DNA of 64,000 bases from Saururus chinensis. Taxonomy: Eukaryota > Streptophyta > Magnoliopsida > Piperales > Saururaceae. Where the stretch lies: NCBI GenBank assembly GCA_035235625.1, contig CP141144.1, positions 32,423,014 to 32,487,013 of the forward strand, written 5' to 3'. Position numbers and translations under genes: made by a program. This document shows, one piece after another, positions 12,601-23,441 of the stretch; position 1 is the stretch's first letter, and the number at the start of each line of letters is the position of its first letter. Under the pieces are notes generated by a model. That model made no database searches. It was not told where the DNA came from and saw nothing but the letters and a program-made list of their open reading frames with translations.

Positions 12601-13007
12601 GAGGAAAAGATCGGAGACGACTTGGATGTGATCGTGGAGATATGTGACTCATTTTCCTTGGTTTATGCTTTATGTTTAGAACCCTTGTGTATGGTTCTCT
12701 GTTAGATTTATATCACTTTATACAGTTATGTTGTCTAAGACCTAATTTAGAGCCAGTGTGGGCTATGGTTGACTAAGTATGTGGGTTTGAGACTAGTCGT
12801 TTATTTTGAGTTAAGCGTCTCTCTTTCTTTTCTACTTATTTATTCTTGCTCAAAGGAATGTGCGTACTCCGTAATTCTATTAGATCACCCGTATTTAGGG
12901 TTAAGTCTTCCGCTAAACTATGTCTCAATTTTCCCTCGTCGCCCCCGCGCGCTTGACCGGCCCTTGGACCGGGTTCGGCTCAGGTCGGTCAGTGCCGGGG
13001 TGTGACA
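9645..13007 (+). mobile_element. Solo LTR of the same gypsy family, nested
   Basis: Starts TGTAAGATAGC and ends GGGGTGTGACA, with a 5-bp target duplication AAAGG on both sides (9640-9644, 13008-13012). It shares its sequence landmarks with the LTR at 5247-8360. The host element's coding region resumes directly after it, so this is a later insertion that lost its inner part by LTR-LTR recombination. Confidence 0.9.
11868..12360 (+). repeat. Tandem repeats inside the solo LTR
   Basis: Two arrays: about three units of roughly 36 bp (TTGAGGAGCAGGAATTGCTC-like) near 11868-11965, and about five or six units of roughly 60 bp containing GATGCATGATTGGATATGTA and CATTTCATGCAGG at 12060-12360. They appear to be non-coding. 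Confidence 0.7.
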
Positions 13008-13013
13008 AAAGGT

Positions 13014-14590
13014 ATGATTATTGTTGCCTCCCACTATGCTAGAATACTATTTGATACCGGTTCCTCTCATTCTTTTATCTCCCCGCATTTTGCTCATGAG
13101 ATTGGTGTTGGTCATAAATTGTTATTTATTCCATTGCGAGTCTACACCTTTGTCTTCACTTCGGGCAGAGGAGTATCTTGAGATGGTTTCCATGATGATT
13201 GATGGGCATGTCTTACATGTGGATTTGATTATATTACCAATCATTGATTTCGATGTGATTTTAGGCATGGACATGATGTCGAAGTATCGTGTGCATGTGA
13301 ATTTTCAAAGTATCGTGTGCATGTCAAAATATCAAAGATGGCGTTCCGTACCCGTTATGGACATTATGAGTTCCTAGTGATGTCTTTTGGTCTCATCAAC
13401 GCACCAGCCTTGTTCATGGATCTGATGAATTGAGTCTTCCGGCCTTATCTAGATCAATTTTTGATCATATTTGTGGACGATATTCTGATCTATTCGGCGA
13501 GTGAAGAGGAACATGAAGCACATTTTAGAATCATTCTGCAAACTTTACAGGAGCATCAGCTCTTTGCGAAGTTTGACAAATGTGAATTTTGGTTAAAGAA
13601 TGTGCATTTTCTTGGTCATGTTATATCGAATTACGGTATAGCGGTTGATCCTTTGAAAGTCGAAGTCGTGTTGAAATGGGAGCAACCAAAGAGTGCATCT
13701 AAGGTTCACAGTTTTTTAGAACTTGCCGGGTACTACCGCCGGTTCATTGAGGGCTTATCTAGAATTGCAAGCCATATGACCAACATGACCAGGAAGAATG
13801 AGAAGTTTGAGTGGAGTCAAGCATGTGAAGAAAGCTTCCAAGAGTTGAAGAAGAAATTGACTTCAGCCCCAGTTTTGACTTTGCCTTCTGGAGTGGTGGA
13901 TATGTGGCCTATAGTGATGCTTCACTTCGTAGTTTAGGTTGTATACTCATGCAGGATGGGAGAGTGGTAGCTTATGCATCTCGACAACTTAGAGTGCATG
14001 AGCGGAACTATCCCACTCATGATTTGGAGTTAGCGGCCGTGGCCTTTCCATTGAAGATTTGGCGCACTATCTTTATGGTAAGAAGTTTGAGGTGTTTATT
14101 AAGCACAAGAACTTGAAGTACCTATTCACTCAAAGGGACTTTAATATGAGGCAAAGGAGATGGTTGGAGTTCCTTAAGGACTATAATTTCACTATCTCTT
14201 ATTATCCCTGAAAAGCTAATGTGGTGGCGGATGCCGTGAGTAGAAAATCAGCCACTTCGATAACTTGTATGTGTGTTTGAGAATGGCTCTTGTACGAGGA
14301 TGCCATTGAGCTTAAGCCAGAGTTAGCTATGTAGAACACATGTAGTTGGTTGGTCAACTTTTCCATAAGCTCTAGCTTAGTTGATGTGGTAATTGAAGCT
14401 CAAAAGAAGGATGAGCATACTCAATCCCTTAAGGCTAAGTTGAAGGAAAAGGTGGTGTTGACTTCGAGGAAAGGTCCAATGGGAGTTTGACTTATAGAGG
14501 CCAATTGTGTGTGCTCAACTCCTTCGAGCTTAAGGAGTGTATCTTGTCGGAGGCACATCACTCTAGGTTTTCCATTCAAGGAATTTTTAA
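13014..14590 (+). other. Gypsy pol region (fossil)
   Basis: Protease with LFDTGSSHSFI (about 13045), reverse transcriptase with the FVDDILIYS active-site box (about 13470) and LGHVIS, RNase H with AYSDASL and [11 protein letters not shown], and a trace of the integrase N-terminus (ILSEAHHS near 14550). Typical Ty3/gypsy order. The region is broken and stops there. Confidence 0.85.
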
Positions 14591-15199
14591 GCCTTCAATT
14601 TCCTAGATAGAAGTCTAGAAAGCTCCTCTAATTAGATTATTTGGGCCTACTAGAATCTAAACTCATTAGTCAAAAAGTGTTTAAGAATTATCTCTTGAAT
14701 TTTAATCTTGAATTTGACTTGAGTTGATCATGATATGTACAAGTTTTTGAAAATCAGATAATTGTAATATCAAGCAAAAGAAAATAAAAAAGACCTTCAC
14801 TCTCCTTGGTGCATTTCTCTCTTGGTTAAAATACATAGACCACACATTATAGTGTTTTCATCTTAATTGTGAATTAACACCTTATTGAGCTGAACATTCA
14901 AAAATGGCAAAAAGCAACCTATGAAACCAAATCATCAACTTTTTGTTTGTTCTTAAATTTTTTATTTTTTTCATTGAAAACTTATGAAGAAAAAATAAAC
15001 ATGTAACAACAATGCAAATGAAACAAAATTAGAAAACATGATCACGTCAAAAGTATAAGAAGAATTAATACATGGACAAAAATGACATCATTTCTAAATA
15101 GATATTTTCTCCCCCTAAGTCTTGCCTAGTCATCCTATCCTAATGCATTCTAAGGGCTTCTTGTTGATTTTCCAATTTAATTATTGAAGCATTGAAGAT
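14591..15199. other. AT-rich segment, nothing recognised
   Basis: No coding frame, RNA gene or repeat end was recognised between the end of the gypsy element and the copia gag trace. Confidence 0.5.
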
Positions 15200-15700
15200 C
15201 AATTTTTCTAATCCACACTCACTTCATCTTATGCTCATACACTTGGTGTGGCAACCTTGGGCTTACTTTCTTAGGGGTGGCAATCCTCTTCTTTCTCGTA
15301 GGGTTTGACTTGTGTAGGTGGTTGTTAGGGCACTCATACCTAGTGTGATTCTAATTATGACAAATGTCACATATCATCAAGGCTCTAGATTTCATCTTGA
15401 TCACTCTCCATCCTCTTAGCTTTTGTGGGGTGGGCACTACCTTAAGTATGTGGTTACTCTCTTTGGCTCTCACAAAGGTAGTGGGTTTAACACTAAGTAT
15501 GTACAATGATGACTTAAACCCTAACACTTTCTTATCCCATTGACCAATGTTAATTATGGTCTCTAGAGATTTCTTCCCACTTCTGAATCCATCTAGCTAC
15601 TCCTTAGAGGATATGAGTTCACTTTGAAGTGGACTATACTTCATTCTCACATTCTCAAGTTAAGTCTTGTCACACTCCAACATAACATTCAACTCATACA
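15200..15700 (-). mobile_element. Copia gag trace, probably SIRE/Maximus-like (fossil)
   Basis: Read on the minus strand, it holds a knuckle-like CDICHN...NHTRYECP, preceded by LQSELISSKE and followed by a basic and proline-containing stretch. This is the arrangement at the end of gag in SIRE-type copia elements. It is heavily decayed and no LTRs are visible. The lineage is a judgement from a few motifs. Confidence 0.45.
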
Positions 15701-16214
15701 ATCTATCCGGAATTCCTCCGTCAAGCACCAATCGATTCATTAAACCAACAATCAATCATTCAGGTTGCAATGATCAACAAATTAGACAACCAATCGATCA
15801 TTTCTCACAATAGATGCTCAATACATCAACTATTAAAAATCCCAAAAATCATTCAACATCGATCAATCTGTTCAAATAACCAATCGATCACTTTTGGACT
15901 ATAATTACAATTTTTTTCCTTTATGTCCAAAACTCTCAAAAATACTTTCTAAAAGTTTTCTAATTTAAATCTGAGTATTAATGCATGTGAATGTATGTAA
16001 AATTTACCTTTGAGGATTATCACAATGTTAAGTTTTCCATCTTAAAAATGAAAATTTCTCAGCTTCTTTTTGTCAAAGTTGAGTAATTCCAAATCTGACT
16101 TTGATCACATCAATAATCTTTATCAGATTTTTAAAACTTAAAACATACAACATTTGGACATAATTTTGTTCATTTAAATCAAGCCAATTACATGACATAT
16201 ACCCATATATTCTA

Positions 16215-18670
16215 ATGTTCAAGAAGTGGAAGGCACCCTAAATGAGACTGGTTCAAAGTTGAAGTGTCTCAAATCAAATAATAGTAGTGAGGATTGTAGT
16301 GCTGAGTTGGACCAGTTTTGAGAAAAGCATGGGATTAGACATTAGAAAACAATTTCGAGGACAACTCAACAAAATAGGGTGGCAGAGCACATGAACTATA
16401 CTATTACTAAAAGGGCTAAGAATATGAAGCTACATGCAAGATTCTAAGTAGTTTTGGGAAGAAGAGGTGCAACAACAGTGAACCTTATCAATAGAAGTCC
16501 CTTAGTACATACCACAGAAGCTCATATCCTAGAGAACATTTGGATAGTTATATAAGTGACTCTTTCACATCTTAGAGTATTTAGTTGCACCTCTTATGCT
16601 CAAACCACAAGAGAGGTCCAAACATGACGCAAAATCCAAGATGCACATACATACATTATGAATCGGATGAGTTCGGGTACCAGTTGTAATATCTCGGTGT
16701 AAACGGGCCCTACACACGATGATCAACTTTGAATGGTTATATATCTCTCATTCAAACTCTAATTTATGCGAGCTTGGTGGCGTTTTGAAGCTCTTCATGT
16801 ATAATTTTTAACACCATTTGTTTCAGCCTTAAATTCTATCTATTTAGGAAGTTAATAAAATTATAAGGTCATGGGGTCAAACACACTTTTTTCTCACGGT
16901 TAAGCTATAAAACTTAGGAAAATCTTGGATATTGCACTAGGTTTGGGATTATGAAATAGGAAGGTAGTCAGAAGCAGAGATGCGGTATTTAGAGACGACT
17001 AATACTACAAAGATTGGAATAGTCATGTGGTTCCTATAGAACTTGATTATCTAAGTGATAGTGATTAGTACGAGGCCGAACCATGGACACCTCCACTTGC
17101 ACTTCGACAATCAAAACACTAGCCAGTTCCTCTCCTTCCATACATTACATCTTATTTGTTGATAGTGGCAAACCTAAAACCTTTTAGGACACAACCAGTG
17201 GAAGAAAGAGTTAGGTGACAACAAGCTATGACTGAATAGATGAAGTCTCTCTCTCACAACTAAACATGGAACTTGTAGAGTTTTTGAAAGGGGAAGAATG
17301 TTTTGTACAATAAATGGTTTTTTCAACTTAAAGAAGAACTAGATGAGTCTCTGAGGTACAAGGCTGGACTAGTGGCAAAGGGGTTTCAATAAAAGCATAG
17401 TGTTGATTTTACAAAGACATTTCTTCAGTAGTGAAGATGAACACAATACGAATTGTGTTAACTATTGTGGCTATTGAGGACCTACATTTGGAACAGTTAG
17501 GTGATGAGACCACTTTTATTTTCAATGATATTGAGGAATAGATCTACATGAGGCAGCCAAATGGCTTTATAGTCCCAAGTATAGAGAGTTAGTTTGCAAG
17601 CTCAAGTAGAGTTTGTATGGTCTTAAACAAGTGTCCATGCAATGATACAAGAAGTTTAATTATTTAATGTTTAAGACCAGTTATATGTGTTGTGAGGTTG
17701 ACTTTGTTACTACATCAAGTAATTGAGATATTTATACATTATTTTGCTGCTATGTGTAGATGATATGTTGATTACAAGGTCAAATATGCCAAAAATCCAA
17801 AATCTCAAGGGGGCTTTGTCTAAAGAGTTCTCTATGAAGGATTTAGGGTTATCAAAACATATCCTTATGGTAAGATCAATAGAGATAGGAAAGCACATAC
17901 TTTGAAACTTTTCTAAGTAAATTACATGGATAAGGTGTTGAGATAGTTCATCATGCACACAACTAAGCTAGTCAACACAACCCTGGCTCATTTCAAGCTA
18001 AGCAAGAAGGATTGTCTTAAATCCAAGGAGGATAGGCTGGAAATGGCCAAGATGTCATATGCATCAATAGTGAGGAGTCTTATGTATGCCATGATGAGTA
18101 CTAGGCCAAATATTTCTCATAATGTGGGAGTTGTGGATTGATTCATGAGTAATCCTAGACTGGAACATTGGAAAATTTTGAAGTGGATTCTTAGGTACTT
18201 GCAGGGTAGCAAGATCTAACCTTAGTTTATGGTGGAATTTTGGTGGAGCTGTAAGGTTATGTGGACTTAGATATGGTAGGTGAACTAGATGGGAGGCAAA
18301 ATATTACTAGTTGTATTTTCCCATCAGGTATGGTCTCATGGATGTCAAGATTGCTGAAGATTGTTGCTTTGTTAACCATAAAGGCTTAGTATGTTGCAGC
18401 TACAAAGTTTAGCAAGGAGTTAGGCGAGGAGCATGATTGGAGAGTCCATTGTATAGTAACAGTCAAAGTGTTATACTTTTAGTAAAGAATGCAGCATTCC
18501 ATGCCCAAATAAGCACAATGACGTAAGGTATCACTATACAAATTTTTTTACGAGAGCGTGATCAAGTTAGAGAAAAATATGTACAAAGAAGAACACTGCA
18601 TATATGTTTACTAAGGTTGTACCTAGTGAGAAGCTGAGGTTTTGTTCAACCTCAGTGGGTCCTCTAGCTT
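16215..18670 (+). mobile_element. Old Ty1/copia pol region (fossil)
   Basis: Integrase core traces (EKHGIRH, then TQQNRVAEH near 16360), reverse transcriptase traces (SLYGLKQ near 17610 and CVDDMLIT near 17755, with FSMKDLG), and the RNase H region (YASIVRSLMYAMMSTRPNIS near 18060). The order is that of a plant copia element read left to right. It is heavily broken throughout. Confidence 0.8.
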
Positions 18671-18739
18671 GAAGACCGGTGATATCAATAGTTTCTATGA
18701 TGAGACATGATAGCATTGTTGTAGGAAGTTGCAATTAAG

Positions 18740-19300
18740 GTGGAGAACATTGGTGCACTTTTATCCAGGTGGATGCAGGTACAAATTCTTATAGGTATCT
18801 CGTAGAATTCAAGTTAAGGTGCAAGTTGTGGTGACAAAGAATGTGTGAACGTGTTTGTGACAATTGTGACTTGACTAGGAAAGTCAGGAAATAAACTCCC
18901 ATGTGGACTCCACATTACACAATGACTATAACTTTGTAAAACCATATATGTGGGTCACATAAGAAAATATGGGTAAGAGTGCGTTAAGGTTGTGAGTGAC
19001 AGGTGGGTTTTAGCTTTTATATTTGTATGTTTTGAATGGCTTTTTTGGGAGTTTTTCCAAGAGGTAAGAGAATAGCCTATTGTAAGGGAATCTTCTTATT
19101 TAGTGGATTTGTTGTTACTCGTAGAGGCAAGTGTTGCTGAACCACGAGGTAAATCTCATTTTTTGTTTTAGTTTTATTTTTCTATTATTTATGTATCCTT
19201 ATACTCGTTGTTCTTGTAATCAGGCTTGTACTAACGATTGTGTTCACAGACAGAAATAGATGATTGGATTTGGTAAGACTCCTAGAACCCCAACAAGGCT
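18740..19300 (+). repeat. Possible 3' LTR of the old copia element
   Basis: A GTGGAGAACATTGG purine tract follows the end of pol, as in copia elements whose polypurine tract abuts the 3' LTR, and the AT-rich sequence after it has no coding potential. No second LTR is available for comparison, so both ends are approximate. Confidence 0.35.
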
Positions 19301-19399
19301 GGGAACCTATTAGTAATGGTAGGCCTAGTTTTCTATATTTGGAAAAATTATTGAGTGGAACCTTTCTATGAGCCACGTGGTATCTTGACACGTTTCAAT

Positions 19400-20498
19400 A
19401 TCTACGTGTTTGAAAGTGAGTAAATTCATGTTTTAAATTGAGTGTACCTGTTACAACATGAATGGACTTGTGCATGGCCACGTGGTAGAATGGTTCCACT
19501 GGATACCTTTGCCTATATTTGAGCCCTGGCTCGTGCCTGCACTTGACTTCGCAGTACATGGAATTTCAGTTGGTGATGAATCGACTTCTTCAAGTGAATA
19601 TGAGCAGCCAGGCTTTGAAAGTAGGTCAAGCTCGAGCGGAATTTGAGCTCAATACAAAACAAATGGGGCTTGAGCCAAGCGAGCATAATGCTCGACTCGA
19701 CCCGGACAACTCCTCCTATGTGTCATATGGCAATTTATAGTGCCTAATTAACCAGGGGGAGGCACCTAAAATAAATGTTTTTCACAATTTAATTATAATA
19801 TCATAAGAACATGCGCTTAAAAAATGGTAAAAGCAGAGCATAATTATGTCCTCTATATCTCGTTCAAGACCACTATCGATTTATGCATTATACCTCAGTG
19901 CCACTTTTTCAACTTTTCCTTGTGGTTTCAGGTCTATTTCATGAAAAACAAATTTGATGATTCGCATCTGCCATGTCGATCCATAGAACGTGGTTCTTCA
20001 CAAAGAACATGAAGATTTGCTCAGCATATTGCGACATGCAGAGTTTAGTTCATTGTTCACTTGATTTTATCATTGGATTTACAATATTGCCTGATACATT
20101 TCTTGATTTTCTTGAAAGGATTAATGGGCAGATGAACTTTCAAAGACAGCCACGTTGCGGTTGATGCTCCTTTGCTAATAGTTGTAAGGGTCGTCTTAAA
20201 AGGCGACGAACTTTTCTTAAATCGTCACTGCTTACAGAAGTGAATAATGCTCTGTGCTTTTTACTAAACAGCCATTTGGATGAAAAAATTGAATGGAAGG
20301 GAGAGCAAACTCAACAACATAAAATTCATGTGAACAACAAAAGATTATGTTCATCCTTAAGCTCTTACTTTAATTTGGGTATGAATCTCATCATGGCTCC
20401 ACAAACTTAATTGGCAAAAAATTTTGAAGTAAAAAACAAACAATAACTGAGAACTAATAATCCTTTCCACTTGATCAGAATGTAAACCGTCGATCTAA
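19400..20498. other. Non-coding stretch next to the SKP1-like gene
   Basis: Contains an AGCTCGAG/GCTCGACTCGA-rich patch at 19620-19710 and otherwise AT-rich sequence. Nothing is recognised as coding. The right part should be 3' flank of the SKP1-like gene, which reads leftwards. Confidence 0.4.
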
Positions 20499-20712
20499 CT
20501 AAGACTTTGAGATATGTGATTCACTGATACTCAGATATCTCTGCACTTCACCCGCAGACATGTCCCCTATCTTCTTCCCCATCACCTCACTTATCAGATC
20601 CACTAGCCCCTCAACCTTCATGTAGTAAGCAGCGTTGACCATTTCAAAGAGTGTTTCCTTGTCCACGTCCATAAACTCCTCTTCCCACTCATTCAACTCC
20701 TTCCCAACTGCC
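20499..20712 (-). pseudogene. SKP1-like gene, C-terminal half (split by the MULE)
   Basis: On the minus strand the frame encodes WEEEFMDVDKETLFEMVNAA, then YYMKVEGLVDLI and a final helical stretch with VMGKKIGDM. This is the SKP1 C-terminal domain (compare canonical WDAEFVKVDQATLFDLI), which in SCF ubiquitin ligases binds the F-box. It ends LSISESHISKS and lacks the acidic tail and final WAFE of classical SKP1, so it is a divergent ASK-type paralogue or was already decaying. The N-terminal half lies at 42426-42667 on the same strand, beyond the 21.7-kb MULE. The two halves would total about 152 codons, close to the family's 155-170. The MULE boundary lies at the linker between the two SKP1 domains. 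Confidence 0.85.
20704..20712. repeat. Left 9-bp target site duplication of the MULE
   Basis: CCAACTGCC; the partner CCAGCTGCC lies at 42426-42434 (8 of 9 match). Nine bases is the Mutator superfamily's signature length. Confidence 0.85.
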
Positions 20713-20732
20713 GGCTTCGGATCGGCTGTGAT

Positions 20733-20760
20733 GCACTCCCACCAGGGTGGGTGGGAGTGC
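20733..20760. promoter_or_regulatory. Subterminal hairpin, left end of the MULE
   Basis: GCACTCCCACC and GGTGGGAGTGC form a perfect 11-bp stem around a 6-base loop, 20 bp from the element end. The right end has the same stem at 42378-42405. Such a site could be seen by transposase, but that role is inferred. Confidence 0.55.
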
Positions 20761-22484
20761 CGAATTAGGTGAAACCACGTCACCAGGGTGGCAGCAGGAG
20801 ACCGGGTTACTGACCCGGGTGACCGATGGCTTCGTGAACAGGACGACCGGGCGAAGGTATTAATCAGATCAGAACCGGGCGAAGGTATTAATCAGATCAG
20901 AACCGGGCGAAGGTATTAATCAGATCAAAACCGGGCCAGGCCAGTGGAGTGCATTTCACGAAACCCAGAACTCCCACTCTGATCTGCCCCGGTGATCCGA
21001 TCAGCACTCTGCGACTCACTCCGTCCCGCTGCTCCCGCTCCCACCCGGTGACCAGAGAAGCACCGATCGACGCCGGAGAAGAGTGGAGTGTTCTTCAAGG
21101 AAACCACTTTCAGAACTCCCGCTCCCACCCAACCCGGCGATCGGAAGAGCTCCCGCTCTGCTCTGCCCCGGTGATCCTTGGAGCACTCTGCAACTCACTC
21201 CGTCCCGCAGCTCCCGCTCCCACCTGGTAACCAGAGAAGCACCGATAGACGCCGGAGAAGAGTGGAGTGTTCTTGAAGGAACCCACTTTCAGAACTCCCG
21301 CTCCCACCCACCCCGGCGATCGGAAGAGCTCCCGCTCTGCAACTCACCCATCCCGGTGACCAGAGCAGCGGCGATCGACGCCGAAGAAGAGTGGTCAGGC
21401 AGCAACATTCTCAGAGGCAGCCGACACATAAAAAATGAAATAGGAGGTGCAGTCTGTTGGCACTCGCTCCTGCAAGTCGGTCTGATTCCCGTTCGATAGT
21501 AGAAAAAGCACGATCGTTGAGGTACAACAAACGAACTTGAGATACAGATGCGCTTATGTATTTTTTTTTTTGTCTCTATCCATCATTCCAGGGGGAAAAA
21601 AAGGAACTTCGATTGTTTTAACATTCCATTTTCTTTCACGGACAACTTCTGGGGTTTGATTGTTCTGCATTGTGTTTACTGCACGCCAAAGTGACTGCTC
21701 CATCCCAAATTCTTTAGGTTCCATTTTCTTTCACAGATATTTTCTGGGTTTTGAATGTTCCACATTGTGTTTACTGCAAGCTTCAGTCACTACTCCATCC
21801 CAGATTCTTTAAAGAATAGAAAATTGGATTTTTTGCTTTTTACCACATTTCCACCGACCTGCCTTTCGTTTGTTCCGCATTTTTTGATGGGCTTTCTTTC
21901 AGCTTACCACGCTTCTATATGTCGGAAAGAATAAACTGCATATGCTCTATGGTTATTTTTATTTTTGAATCTGAAGTCCTAGATCGACAAAGTGAGGCCT
22001 TTTCATCTCCTGCAAATCAAAATTATGTTGTCCAGAGCCTCTTCTCTGTTTTGCTTTTTCCAGGAAAAATTGTATCTTTTCCACTTTAGAATTTTTTGTT
22101 GCCTGTCTACTGATGAAACTGCATATGCTCTGTGTTTATTTTTATTTTTTAATCTGAAGTCCTAGATCGCCAAAGTGAGGCCTTTTCGTCTCCTGCAAAT
22201 CAAAATTATGTTATCCAGATCCTCTTCTCCATTTTGTTTTTTCCAGGAAAAATTGTATCTTTTCCATTGTGGAATTTTTTGTTGCCTGTCTACTGATGAA
22301 ACTGCATATGCTTTGTGTTTATTTTTATTTTTGAATCTGAATTCCTAGATCGCCAAAGTGAGGCCTTTTCGCCTCCTGCAAATCAAAATTATGTTGTCCA
22401 GAGCCTTTTCTCCGTTTTGCTTTTTCCAGGAAAAATAGTATCTTTTCCACTTTGGATTTTTTTGTTGCCTATCTGCTGATGAAC

Positions 22485-23325
22485 CTTGGAGCAATATTAT
22501 TCCAACTTGGAGCAATATTGCTCCAACCTGAAATGTTCAATGATTTTGATGCATTTAATTGCTTACCAATTATTTTGATGCCTTCAATTCATATAAGCCT
22601 TGCAGCAATATTGTTGTAGGGTTGGAGCAATATTGCTCCAACCTTGAGCAATATTGCATTAGCGTTGGAGCAATATTGCTCCAACTTGGAGCAATATTGC
22701 ATCAACCTTGGAGCAATATTCTTCCAACTTGGAGCAATATTGCATCAACCTTGTAGCAATATTGCTCCAACCTTGGAGCAATATTGTTCCAACTTGGAGC
22801 AATATTACATCAACATTGGAGCAATATTGCTCCAACCTTGGACAATATAGCATCAATATTGGGGCAATATTGCTCCAACATTGGGGCAATATAGCATCAA
22901 CATTGGGGCAATATTGCTCCAACCTGAAACTGTTCATTGATTTTGATGCCTTTAAATGTTTACTGATGATTTTGATGCCTTTAATGTTCGATTATTTTGA
23001 TGCCTTCAATTTATATAAGCCTTGCAGCAATATTGTTGTAGGGTTTGAGCAATATTGATTCAACTTGGAGCAATATTGCTCCAACCTTGGAGCAATATTG
23101 TTCCAACTTGGAGCAATATTGCACCAACATTGGAGCAATATTGCTCCAACCTTTGAGCAATATTGCTCCAACCTGATAGGTTTGATGATTTTGATGCCTT
23201 TAATTTATTTAAGTCTTGGAGCAATATTGCTACACTGTAGGAGCAATATTACTACACCTTAGGATCAATATTGCTCCAACCTTGCAACAATATTGATGCA
23301 AGGATTGAGCAATATTGCTACAATT
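22485..23325. repeat. Palindrome array in the left TIR (TTGGAGCAATATTGCTCCAA)
   Basis: About twenty to thirty copies, often imperfect, of a 20-bp self-complementary sequence (TTGGAGCAATATTGCTCCAA), joined by short spacers such as CATC or CTT. Two short unrelated inserts with GATTTTGATGCCTTTAAT interrupt it. Any reading frame through it is a by-product of the repeat. Confidence 0.9.
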
Positions 23326-23441
23326 GTAAATTATAAATGCTAATAATTCTTAACAACATTATAACTTTTGTAATGTGCTTTTTGATGTTTCAGGAACAGT
23401 GTCTTCACTATAGTAGGGCTTCCTTTCATTGAATATCTATC

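Larger units (their letters stand above)
5247..14590 (+). mobile_element. Old incomplete Ty3/gypsy element (Del/Tekay-like), nested
   Basis: Fossil LTR retrotransposon reading left to right: 5' LTR 5247-8360, leader, gag region about 8700-9470, then pol from 13014 (protease, RT, RNase H) to the start of the integrase region near 14590. No 3' LTR is seen, so the element is incomplete. It is broken in many places. A solo LTR of its own family (9645-13007) interrupts it between gag and protease. The very long LTR suggests the Del/Tekay chromovirus group, but the clade is inferred. The primer site after the LTR is only a poor match to initiator Met tRNA. Confidence 0.8.
20713..23325 (+). repeat. 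Left terminal inverted repeat of the MULE (~2.6 kb)
   Basis: From the outside in: a subterminal hairpin (20733-20760); three 28-bp units with GGGCGAAGGTATTAATCAGA (20847-20936); a GC-rich block repeated about 2.5 times with a period near 185 bp (20953-21400); AT-rich DNA; about three 186-bp units with TCCTAGATCGCCAAAGTGAG (21930-22480); and the palindrome array (22485-23325). The right end mirrors this in inverted order, but its GC-rich block is present only once. Confidence 0.9.

Noticed and set aside
21083-21499. GC-rich frame of 138 codons in the left TIR
   Set aside because: Formed by the 185-bp tandem block; not kept in the right TIR.
22559-23262. Overlapping reading frames on both strands with repeated SNIALALEQYCSNLEQY-like peptides
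   Set aside because: By-products of the palindrome array; the same peptides appear in several frames and in all three arrays.
22485-23325. CRISPR-like array
   Set aside because: Spacing is short and irregular, spacers are nearly identical, and the context is a plant transposon TIR.
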